A stretch of DNA of 8,485 bases from JAZKFP01 sp040386355 (GTDB lineage: Bacteria > Pseudomonadota > Gammaproteobacteria > Pseudomonadales > UBA6940): positions 1 through 8,485 of the forward strand of contig JAZKFP010000043.1 of the NCBI GenBank assembly GCA_040386355.1, written 5' to 3'. Numbering within the stretch: position 1 is the stretch's first letter; each line of letters starts with the position of its first letter. Of the stretch, positions 1-6,106 are shown piece by piece. The position numbers and the translations under genes were made by a program. Below the pieces are notes generated by a model. That model saw nothing but the letters and a program-made list of their open reading frames with translations. It had not been told where the DNA came from and did not search any database.

Positions 1-763
1 GCGCTGGGTAATTACGGCCAGCTTGTTGTTTAACGGTTGCCATACAGGTTTGGAACGCCATCATATTTTCAAGTGGCGGCAGTTTTAATGGATCCAATTT
101 CTCTTGACGCTTCTGACGATAATCAATTTTGCCTTCGATACATTGTTGTAATAAAAGCAGTGCGCCTTTTAATAAATGCTCGGGCTCTAGAACAGCATCT
201 ACTACACCGTCTTTTAATGCTTTAGCTGCATCATGTTGACCACCCGCCGCAATCCACTCGCATGCATTGTCAACACCAACGATACGTGGCATACGAACAG
301 TGCCACCAAAGCCTGGAAAAATTCCAAGTTTAACTTCTGGCAAACCAACTTTTGCTTTTGTTGACATGACACGAAAATCAGTTGCTAGACACACTTCTAA
401 GCCACCGCCCAATGCAATACCGTTAATGACGGTAACGGTTGGGAATGGTAAATCTTCCAGTACGTTAAAAATTTTATTAACTTCCAATGCCCATGCAGCA
501 AGAGCGTCTTCTTCTGCAGCAAAATGTCCCATAAATTCAGTGATATCTGCACCGACGATAAAGCATTCTTTACCGCTGGTTACAAGTAAACCTTTGATGG
601 ATTGTGATTTGGTTGACTGTTTAATTGCCGCTAATGCGTCTTTTAGTTCTTCTAGTGTGGTTCGGTTGAATTTATTAACCGAATCCCCTTTCAGATCAAA
701 TTGCATTTGTGCAATGCCATCGGCGTCTACTTGAACATTGATCGCTTGGCCTTGATAAATCAT
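1..763 (-). CDS. fadB: Fatty acid oxidation complex subunit alpha FadB (partial, N-terminal part)
   Basis: FadB is the multifunctional alpha subunit of the aerobic beta-oxidation complex. Its N-terminal domain hydrates 2-enoyl-CoA and isomerises enoyl-CoA, and its C-terminal domain is a 3-hydroxyacyl-CoA dehydrogenase. It works in the cytosol with the thiolase FadA. The 254 visible codons cover the crotonase-fold hydratase domain. The sequence starts MIYQGQAINV and contains FIVGADITEF (residues 68-77), the oxyanion-hole stretch ALGGGLE (117-123) and GLPEVKLGIFPGFGGTVRMP (140-159). By family alignment Glu123 and Glu143 are the two catalytic acids, 20 residues apart as in Escherichia coli FadB. 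The run KRQEKLDPLKLPPLE (218-232) is also FadB-like and argues against a stand-alone enoyl-CoA hydratase. The start is the ATG at 763-761, with GGAGA at 775-771 seven bases upstream. The dehydrogenase half lies beyond the left edge, so it and any fadA partner cannot be checked. No FadR-like operator was recognised upstream. Confidence 0.96.
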   Translation of the reverse strand, partial: MIYQGQAINVQVDADGIAQMQFDLKGDSVNKFNRTTLEELKDALAAIKQSTKSQSIKGLLVTSGKECFIVGADITEFMGHFAAEEDALAAWALEVNKIFNVLEDLPFPTVTVINGIALGGGLEVCLATDFRVMSTKAKVGLPEVKLGIFPGFGGTVRMPRIVGVDNACEWIAAGGQHDAAKALKDGVVDAVLEPEHLLKGALLLLQQCIEGKIDYRQKRQEKLDPLKLPPLENMMAFQTCMATVKQQAGRNYPA

Positions 764-1193
764 TGACGAGTCTCCGTATTTGTTCTCGACGATACAAAAT
801 TTACAGCGCACTTTGTCGTCATGTACGCTCAATTGTCACTCGGTTTTTTTATGTACTTGGTTTCTTACGTTATATACGAATCTATAGATGTCGTATTTAA
901 ATCACATTACCTAGAAGCTACGGTCATCGTGCAAAAAAACGACTCATTGGTTTCTATGATATTTCTTAATGCAGTTGCAGTAATACCGCTTAAGACAGCC
1001 TTAGTATGTGAAACATATTAAAGCGTGAAGTCCGTTCTTTCGAGGCGGAACCATACCATAAGATATCGTCATCAGGAAATGCTATGTGGCACGCCACTCA
1101 AAAATAAAAGTTTCAAGAAATTAAACTACTTTGGGTAAAGTCATGAAGCGATTACACTTGAGTTCTAAATTACATAAAGAAAAGGAGAGACAG
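764..1193. other. Divergent intergenic region between fadB and the M16 peptidase gene
   Basis: These 430 bases separate two divergently transcribed genes and must hold both promoters, but I cannot place either with confidence. AT-rich hexamers resembling -10 boxes occur on both strands around 870-890, without a well-spaced -35 partner. A plus-strand open frame at 821-1021 (66 codons) has no ribosome binding site and no family resemblance, so I do not call it a gene. A short dyad, GTGGC-AC-GCCAC, sits at 1086-1097, about 100 bases before the peptidase start. No tRNA, riboswitch or intrinsic terminator is apparent. The length leaves room for an unrecognised small RNA or long leader. Confidence 0.6.
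1182..1187 (+). promoter_or_regulatory. Ribosome binding site that fixes the peptidase start
   Basis: AAGGAG lies six bases before the ATG at 1194 and is the only strong Shine-Dalgarno match near the gene. It decides for this ATG over the in-frame TTG at 1131 and ATG at 1143, which have only weak purine runs upstream. If either upstream codon were used, this site would fall inside the coding sequence. Confidence 0.8.
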
Positions 1194-4142
1194 ATGTCTT
1201 CTACCGTAGTTGTGCATCCTCAGTTTGATTGGATTAAAGAAACCGACATCCCTTCTTTGGGTGTGAAATTAGTAGAAAGCAAACACCGCAGCACTGGTAT
1301 GCCGCATTATCATTTGTTATCCGATCAAATAGAAAATGTTTTTCTAATTGGCTTTCGCACCATTCCTGAAGACTCAAGCGGTGTTGCACATATTTTGGAA
1401 CATACTGTTTTATGTGGTAGTGAAAAATATCCGGTGCGCGACCCCTTTTTTCTAATGCTGCGTCGTTCACTCAATACATTTATGAATGCGTTTACCAGCA
1501 GCGATTGGACGGCCTATCCATTTGCAACACAAAATAAAAAAGATTATTTCAATCTATTGTCGGTCTATTTAGATGCGGTTTTCTTTTCAAAATTAGACGC
1601 ATTAGATTTCGCGCAAGAAGGTCATCGCTTAGAGTTTACAGAACCAAATGACGCTACGACTCCACTGATGTATCGTGGTGTGGTATACAACGAAATGAAA
1701 GGAGCAATGAGTTCTGCCTCTAGCACTTTATATCAAACTCTCACTAAATATCTTTATCCCACGATTACCTATCACCACAATAGCGGTGGCGAGCCAGAAC
1801 ATATTACTGATTTAACGCACGAAGGTTTACTCGATTTTTATAAAACCCATTATCACCCAAGTAATGCGATTTTATTTACTTTTGGATCGTTTGATCTTAT
1901 TGAACAACAGACTGTTATTCACGACTGGGCATTAAAGCGTTTTCAACAACAAGATGTGCATTTCGATATTCCAATTGAAAAGCGTTATTTTTCACCAGTC
2001 GTTATTCGCGAAGGCTACCCTGTTCAAGCTGAATCAGAAATGCAAGGTAAAACCCATGTGGTTTTAGGTTGGCTATTACCAAATATTGCTACGTATTCTG
2101 ACCAATTAGAATGGCATTTAATTAATGAAATTTTATTAGGACACAGCGGTAGTGTTTTACGTAAAGCGTTAGAAACGTCATCATTAGGGGCATCGCCCTC
2201 TCCTATTTTAGGATTGATGGATCATTTTAAAGAACCGTCTTTTGCGTGCGGTTTACAAGGATGTGATGCTGATAAAGCCGATGACATTGAAAAAATGATT
2301 ATTGCTACCTTACAAGAAGCCGTAGAAAAAGGTTTTTCAACAGACATTATTGAAGCTGCATTACATCAAATAGAAATTTCCCAGCGTGAAATTAGCGGTG
2401 ATAATTATCCGTATGGGTTAGAACTTATATTGGAAGGATTTTCTGCAGCGGTTCATCGACGTGCGCCGGAAGAATATTTAAATGTTGATGCTGCATTAGA
2501 AAAATTACGTCAAAAAATTACGAGTAATCCAAAACATTTAACGGAACTTTTACGTGAAGGATTAATTAATAATCCGCATCGTGTTCGCTTGACGTTGGAA
2601 CCGGATGCTCAATTTAATGCGCGTAAAGAACAATGGGAAACGCAGCAATTGCAATTAGTGCGTGACCAAATGTCGAAGGAGGCTTGTCAACATTTAGTAC
2701 AACAAGCGCAGAGTTTGACAGAGCGACAAAAGGAACATGTCGATTCGACTGTGCTACCTGAAGTAACGCGAGAAGATATTCCAGAGGAATTACATTTTGC
2801 AAGTGGTAAAATTCATTCTATTAAAACCGCACAGAAAACATCAGATATAACAACGTTTGATACAGGCACTAATGGCTTAGTTTATTTAAGTGTGTTTAGT
2901 CCGATTGACAGCGAGACTTTAAAAAATTCAATGCCCTGGCTAGGTCTAGTCCCCTCTTTCTGGACTCGTTTGGGTGCAGAAAATTTGGATTATGAACAAA
3001 TGCAGCATGCATTATCTGCAGAAACCGGCGGTATGAAAGGCTTTATATCTACTCGACATGATATTGATGATTTAAATAAATACTCAGCTTATTTAGGATT
3101 ATCAATAAAAGCTTTATCAAGAAAATTTCATAATGCTACCGACCTTATGGCGAAAATGTGGTCTAATCCGCGTTTTGATGCGATACAACGTTTAGAAGAA
3201 TTATTTCGACAACGTCGTGAAGGATTAATTAATAGCGTGACTGATCGCGGACATTCTTTAGCAATGGACGCTGCAAGTGCTGGATTTTCTACGTTGAATT
3301 CTATTCACCAAACCTATAGTGGTTTGCAACATATTCAATATATGAAAACCTTGGATACTGTTGAAAAACGTCGTGAGGTTCTAGACACGTTAAGTGAATT
3401 TTCAAAATCTTGGTTCAGTCGTTTAGGCGATGCACCTTCTCAATGGTTATGGATTGGCGAAACAGAACATCAAGCAGAACATCTAGAACAGTTGCAAAAA
3501 TCTTGGCAGCCTAAATACCAAACTGGAACAACCTGGCAAGAAAAAAGTAACTTATCAAAAAATCCTGCTCAACAAGCTTGGTTGACCGATACAAAAATTA
3601 ATTTTTGTGCGCAGTCTTATCCTGCTGTACCTTTTATTCATCCTGACAGTGGTGCGCTAGCTGTACTTGCGCCCATTTTACGACATGGATATTTACATTC
3701 TGCAATTCGTGAACAAGGTGGCGCGTACGGCGGTGGCGCTTCATTTAGTTCAAGCAATGGTAGTTTCTCGATGTACTCATATCGCGATCCGCGATTAACA
3801 GAAACTTTTGAAGATTTTGAACGCGCACTCGAGTGGATTCAAAGCGCTGCCCCTACGGAACAGATGTTAAATGAAGCAGTTTTAAGCACTATTGCATCAA
3901 TTGATAAACCAGGCTCACCAGCGGGTGAAGCACGTTCGGTTTTTATAAATCAAATTCATGGGAAGTCAGTGCAAGACATCAAGAATTATCGCCAACAAAT
4001 TCTTGAGGTAACTTTAGAAGATGTGAAACGCGTTGCCGCACACTATTTATCGAGCAAAACGCGACATCGTGTCGTAATTACAGATCCAATACGCTGGGCT
4101 ACGAAACACAATTTAAAAGATTTTGTGGAAATTACACTTTAA
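1194..4142 (+). CDS. M16C family zinc metallopeptidase, presequence protease (PreP)-like
   Basis: This is a large cytosolic zinc endopeptidase of the PreP branch of M16 (inverzincins), a family that degrades short unfolded peptides inside a closed two-halved chamber. The product has 982 residues, the expected full length. The inverted zinc motif is HILEH: His66, catalytic Glu69 and His70. Glu167 in YNEMKGAMSS is the third zinc ligand, and the 101-residue gap from His66 equals that in human PreP. The run NPHRVRLTLEPD near residue 460 marks the start of the M16C-associated middle domain. The C-terminal half has REQGGAYGGG (839-848), with Arg839 and Tyr845 matching the substrate-binding Arg/Tyr pair of the family. 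No signal peptide or membrane segment is seen. ATG 1194 is chosen for its AAGGAG; upstream in-frame starts at 1131 (TTG) and 1143 (ATG) would add 21 or 17 basic residues. It is transcribed divergently from fadB, with no evident functional link. Its natural substrate in bacteria is not set by the sequence. Confidence 0.95.
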   Translation: MSSTVVVHPQFDWIKETDIPSLGVKLVESKHRSTGMPHYHLLSDQIENVFLIGFRTIPEDSSGVAHILEHTVLCGSEKYPVRDPFFLMLRRSLNTFMNAFTSSDWTAYPFATQNKKDYFNLLSVYLDAVFFSKLDALDFAQEGHRLEFTEPNDATTPLMYRGVVYNEMKGAMSSASSTLYQTLTKYLYPTITYHHNSGGEPEHITDLTHEGLLDFYKTHYHPSNAILFTFGSFDLIEQQTVIHDWALKRFQQQDVHFDIPIEKRYFSPVVIREGYPVQAESEMQGKTHVVLGWLLPNIATYSDQLEWHLINEILLGHSGSVLRKALETSSLGASPSPILGLMDHFKEPSFACGLQGCDADKADDIEKMIIATLQEAVEKGFSTDIIEAALHQIEISQREISGDNYPYGLELILEGFSAAVHRRAPEEYLNVDAALEKLRQKITSNPKHLTELLREGLINNPHRVRLTLEPDAQFNARKEQWETQQLQLVRDQMSKEACQHLVQQAQSLTERQKEHVDSTVLPEVTREDIPEELHFASGKIHSIKTAQKTSDITTFDTGTNGLVYLSVFSPIDSETLKNSMPWLGLVPSFWTRLGAENLDYEQMQHALSAETGGMKGFISTRHDIDDLNKYSAYLGLSIKALSRKFHNATDLMAKMWSNPRFDAIQRLEELFRQRREGLINSVTDRGHSLAMDAASAGFSTLNSIHQTYSGLQHIQYMKTLDTVEKRREVLDTLSEFSKSWFSRLGDAPSQWLWIGETEHQAEHLEQLQKSWQPKYQTGTTWQEKSNLSKNPAQQAWLTDTKINFCAQSYPAVPFIHPDSGALAVLAPILRHGYLHSAIREQGGAYGGGASFSSSNGSFSMYSYRDPRLTETFEDFERALEWIQSAAPTEQMLNEAVLSTIASIDKPGSPAGEARSVFINQIHGKSVQDIKNYRQQILEVTLEDVKRVAAHYLSSKTRHRVVITDPIRWATKHNLKDFVEITL

Positions 4143-4182
4143 AAAATCACTAAAGTGGGTCACATAAAAATTTTATCGATAT

Positions 4183-4211
4183 TTGTGATACACATACTAA
4201 ATGCAGATAAA
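4183..4211 (+). promoter_or_regulatory. Possible sigma70 promoter for the small gene at 4255, with overlapping palindrome
   Basis: TTGTGA (4183-4188) and GATAAA (4206-4211) each match four of six consensus bases and are 17 bases apart. The -10 lies inside a perfect 12-base palindrome, GATAAATTTATC (4206-4217), which could be a repressor site or chance in AT-rich DNA. The gap after the peptidase gene has only a weak stem (CACTTTA 4135-4141 with TAAAGTG 4151-4157) and no T-tract, so readthrough from the peptidase gene is also possible. Confidence 0.3.
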
Positions 4212-4254
4212 TTTATCAAGTATAGAAATTTAAATAAAAAGGATATTTAAACTG

Positions 4255-4530
4255 ATGAAGACTATTCACAAACATCCATTACCTATGCCCGGCGAAACTC
4301 TGGAATTAGATTTATCAGCAGAAGCACGAGTTGTGACAATGCAATTTATGAGTCAAGATAAATCACTTTATATGTGGGTAGAACTACCAACTGATGTACA
4401 AGCAAAAACGCAAAAACGTAAATTTAGGGTTTTTAAAACAGGTGATGGGGTTCCAGATGTTGATATTTATCGCGCAACTGCTATCGATCATTATTTTCCA
4501 GAGGCGTATCACCTTTACGAAATCCCCTAA
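4255..4530 (+). CDS. Small conserved hypothetical protein, DUF7352-like
   Basis: The product is 91 residues, has no signal peptide or membrane helix, and is probably cytosolic. From memory, its pattern fits DUF7352: a start of the form KTIxKxPL (residues 2-8), an Ala followed by a hydrophobic strand (ARVVTMQFMSQDKSLYMWVE), a central FRVFKTGDGVPD (60-71), and an ending HLYEIP like the family's HxFE terminus. That family is made of small all-beta proteins of unknown function, common in phages and bacteria. The assignment is by recognition only and needs a profile search. The start ATG at 4255 has AAAGGA at 4238-4243, a rather long spacing of 11 bases, but no better start exists. The gene lies 112 bases after the peptidase gene on the same strand, so it may be co-transcribed or use its own promoter. 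Nothing in the window suggests a specific role. Confidence 0.75.
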   Translation: MKTIHKHPLPMPGETLELDLSAEARVVTMQFMSQDKSLYMWVELPTDVQAKTQKRKFRVFKTGDGVPDVDIYRATAIDHYFPEAYHLYEIP

Positions 4531-4570
4531 CTTACCAACATGTCGAATGTAGATTGATTTACTCGATAGG

Positions 4571-4658
4571 GTAAAGTCTTTCATCAAAAGACTTTACGGA
4601 GCAAAGCCCGCGGAGCGTACTCAAAAGTATGCTAAACCTTTTCAATAAAAAGGTTTAG
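4571..4658. repeat. Cluster of three consecutive hairpins (palindromic element or structured RNA)
   Basis: Three inverted repeats follow each other in non-coding DNA. The first has perfect 11-base arms at 4571-4581 (GTAAAGTCTTT) and 4587-4597, with a 5-base loop. The second has 7-base arms at 4615-4621 (GCGTACT) and 4626-4632 with one G-T pair and a 4-base loop. The third has perfect 11-base arms at 4632-4642 (CTAAACCTTTT) and 4648-4658, with a 5-base loop. The first and third share geometry but not sequence. Between them CGGAGC occurs twice (4597-4602 and 4611-4616), and GCCC at 4606-4609 could pair with GGGC at 4658-4661. None of the stems is followed by a T-run on the plus strand, so this is not a standard intrinsic terminator. 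A repeated intergenic element or a folded small RNA both fit. Confidence 0.7.
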
Positions 4659-4711
4659 GGCAAGCAAACATGCAACACTTGAGAAAAATAATCTATATCC
4701 GGCATTACTAA

Positions 4712-4746
4712 AATAAAAAAACCCTTCATTTAATTAGAATGAAGGG
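4712..4746 (-). terminator. Rho-independent terminator of the small secreted-protein gene
   Basis: Arms CCCTTCATT (4722-4730) and AATGAAGGG (4738-4746) form a perfect 9-bp stem with a 7-base loop. Read on the minus strand the stem runs straight into seven T residues, the textbook intrinsic terminator. It lies 32 bases past the stop codon of the minus-strand gene that ends at 4779. On the plus strand the A-run precedes the stem and G-rich DNA follows, so it should act in one direction only. Confidence 0.9.
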
Positions 4747-4778
4747 CTGGGCGGGCGGAAACAAGTTATTAAGAATAA

Positions 4779-5135
4779 TTAATGGAAATAATATTGCAGG
4801 CCAATTCCTGTAGAATCATTTTCAATAATATTGGTGCCAAAGCGAAAACCTACGCTAGGCACTGCATTTTGATTTAAATAATTCGAGTAGGAATTATCGG
4901 AGAACTGCTGTAAATAATCAGCTTGTGAAAAAGAAGTAGGAGCAACTAGTTGAATCATAGAAGCAAGTATTTCTAGAGGCTTCTTTGAAAATGTCTGTAT
5001 TATTGAAGGACTTTTTAAAAATGAATTTTCTTCAGATTCAGGGTAATAATCTTGAGAAGAATATTCTGCACTAGCTAAACCAGGAAAAATACAACCAAAT
5101 ACAATAAATATTGAAATTAATAGTGGCCGACGCAT
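4779..5135 (-). CDS. Small secreted protein of unknown function
   Basis: I do not recognise the family. The product is 118 residues. The start MRRPLLISIFIVFGCIFPG followed by LASA-EY is a typical Sec signal peptide, with likely cleavage after Ala23. Cys15 is inside the hydrophobic core in a poor lipobox context (VFGC), so a lipoprotein is less likely. The mature part of about 95 residues is rich in Ser, Gln, Asn, Tyr and Phe. Its end, from VGFRFGTN to GIGLQYYFH, reads like a beta-hairpin similar to the last strands of outer-membrane beta-barrels, although it ends in His rather than Phe. The start is ATG at 5135-5133, preceded by AGGTG six bases upstream. A GTG nine bases further up overlaps that ribosome site and is less likely. 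It is monocistronic, with its own terminator at 4712-4746, and diverges from the DUF1461 gene. It could be a periplasmic or outer-membrane peptide, or the remnant of a longer barrel protein. Confidence 0.75.
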   Translation of the reverse strand: MRRPLLISIFIVFGCIFPGLASAEYSSQDYYPESEENSFLKSPSIIQTFSKKPLEILASMIQLVAPTSFSQADYLQQFSDNSYSNYLNQNAVPSVGFRFGTNIIENDSTGIGLQYYFH

Positions 5136-5212
5136 AGAAAACACCTACTTTAAAGATTGAGAACAGCGAGTTTCGGCCAGACGCAGCCTTGATCTCCTTG
5201 ACTGATAATTTC

Positions 5213-5240
5213 ACGATAGCAAACAGACCTTTAATGGCAA
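5213..5240 (-). promoter_or_regulatory. Possible promoter of the small secreted-protein gene
   Basis: On the minus strand TTGCCA (5240-5235, five of six bases) and TATCGT (5218-5213, four of six) are separated by 16 bases. This would start transcription about 70 bases before the ATG at 5135. No competing site with better spacing was found on that strand in this gap. Confidence 0.35.
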
Positions 5241-5245
5241 GATGA

Positions 5246-5263
5246 TTTGTTTTTAAAAACAAA
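5246..5263. promoter_or_regulatory. Perfect 18-base palindrome, possible operator
   Basis: TTTGTTTTTAAAAACAAA reads the same on both strands with no spacer. It lies just upstream of the possible minus-strand promoter (5213-5240) and 36 bases before the start of the DUF1461 gene, a suitable place to control either divergent gene. Its low complexity means chance cannot be excluded. Confidence 0.35.
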
Positions 5264-5299
5264 AACTGTGATCCAGTTTGCATTAATGGATCAAATTCA

Positions 5300-6106
5300 A
5301 TGAATGGGAACATGGATGTGAAAAAAAATCGGAAATATAAAACCTCATACCCTAAATTTAATCAGTCAATTATTAAGCCTTCTCATATTTTTACCGAAAT
5401 CATTACCGCGGTCATGATGTTGATGGTAAGTCTTGGAATTTCTTGGGGAATCTTAACCGCAACAAATTTCGCTTATCCATTTTTTTACGAAAAAATGGAA
5501 ATACAGAATTTTATTGATCATTTTGCAGCGTTAAATGAATTTGGAAAAGAAGATTTTGCCAAATCAAGCCGTAATGAACGAATTACTATATTTCAGCACA
5601 TAGTGACTGAAATTCATCAAAAGCAAACTGCTTTGTCAGAGATTTCATTTAAAGACTCAAAAAATAAATCAATCCCCTTTTTAACCAGTAGTGAAGTTAC
5701 TCATTTACAAGACGTAGCAAAGTTAATACGGTTGTTTCTAGCAACGAGTATTGCCAGTTTTATTGGACTTATTTTAATTCAAGGAATTGCTCATTATGGT
5801 AAATGGCAATTAAATCTTTGGCGGGGTGCTGGATTATTATTAATAACCATAGGAACTTTATTGGGTGGCTCGCTATTAATTTGGGGATTCAAAACAGTTT
5901 TTTACACTTTACACGCATGGATTTTCCCAGCAGATCACGCATGGTTTTTTTACTATCAAGAATCTTTAATGACAACTCTTATGAAAGCCCCAGATCTATT
6001 TGCAGCAATCGGCATACTCTGGGGAGTTATTAGTTTAGTAACTCTCGTTTTCATCTTATGGATTTGGAAAAAAATTTCCGTTAAGGCATTTCAGACGTAT
6101 TTCTAA
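5300..6106 (+). CDS. DUF1461 family integral membrane protein (Lit-like)
   Basis: The product is 268 residues with four hydrophobic segments, near 33-57, 142-166, 174-200 and 232-257, and a soluble, probably extracytoplasmic loop of about 85 residues after the first. Two motifs point to DUF1461 (TIGR01906 group): EVTHLQDVAKL at 132-142, with His135 and Asp138, and a second at 204-234 shaped like LHxxxFPxxxxWxF followed by APDLF, with His205, Trp215 and Pro231. In Gram-positives this family includes Lit, which moves an acyl chain within lipoproteins to make the lyso-form. Two histidines are important there, and His135 and His205 are the natural candidates here. The fit is by motif and topology; transacylase activity in this organism is only inferred. 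The start is uncertain: ATG 5300 has a weak GGA nine bases upstream, while ATG 5312 (Met5) has GGGAA too close. The 3' end overlaps the convergent coiled-coil gene by 26 bases, so no terminator separates them. Confidence 0.8.
   Translation: MNGNMDVKKNRKYKTSYPKFNQSIIKPSHIFTEIITAVMMLMVSLGISWGILTATNFAYPFFYEKMEIQNFIDHFAALNEFGKEDFAKSSRNERITIFQHIVTEIHQKQTALSEISFKDSKNKSIPFLTSSEVTHLQDVAKLIRLFLATSIASFIGLILIQGIAHYGKWQLNLWRGAGLLLITIGTLLGGSLLIWGFKTVFYTLHAWIFPADHAWFFYYQESLMTTLMKAPDLFAAIGILWGVISLVTLVFILWIWKKISVKAFQTYF

Noticed and set aside
267..734. Plus-strand open frame of 155 codons
   Set aside because: It lies antisense to fadB, which has clear catalytic motifs; the plus-strand translation has no recognisable features and no ribosome site.
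821..1021. Plus-strand open frame of 66 codons between fadB and the peptidase gene
   Set aside because: No Shine-Dalgarno sequence, no family resemblance, and it occupies the region where both divergent promoters are expected. It could still be a small gene, but I cannot support it.
1087..1103. Sigma54-like sequence TGGCACG upstream of the peptidase gene
   Set aside because: The -24 half looks right, but the -12 half (GC in TTGCW at the required spacing) is absent; the bases are better seen as part of the GTGGC-AC-GCCAC dyad.
4384..4587. Minus-strand open frame of 67 codons
   Set aside because: It is antisense to the 4255-4530 gene and extends into the first hairpin; no ribosome site or recognisable domain.
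4571..4597. First hairpin read as an intrinsic terminator for the 4255-4530 gene
   Set aside because: The stem is followed by GGAGCAAAGCCC, not by a T-run, so it lacks the key feature of a rho-independent terminator on the plus strand.
5136..5299. Remnant of an insertion sequence, suggested by the more GC-rich patch at 5165-5200
   Set aside because: No terminal inverted repeats, target-site duplication or transposase-like translation could be found.
5071..5313. Minus-strand open frame of 80 codons upstream of the secreted-protein gene
   Set aside because: It overlaps the start of the secreted-protein gene in another frame and covers the divergent promoter region; the secreted protein has a real signal peptide and ribosome site.
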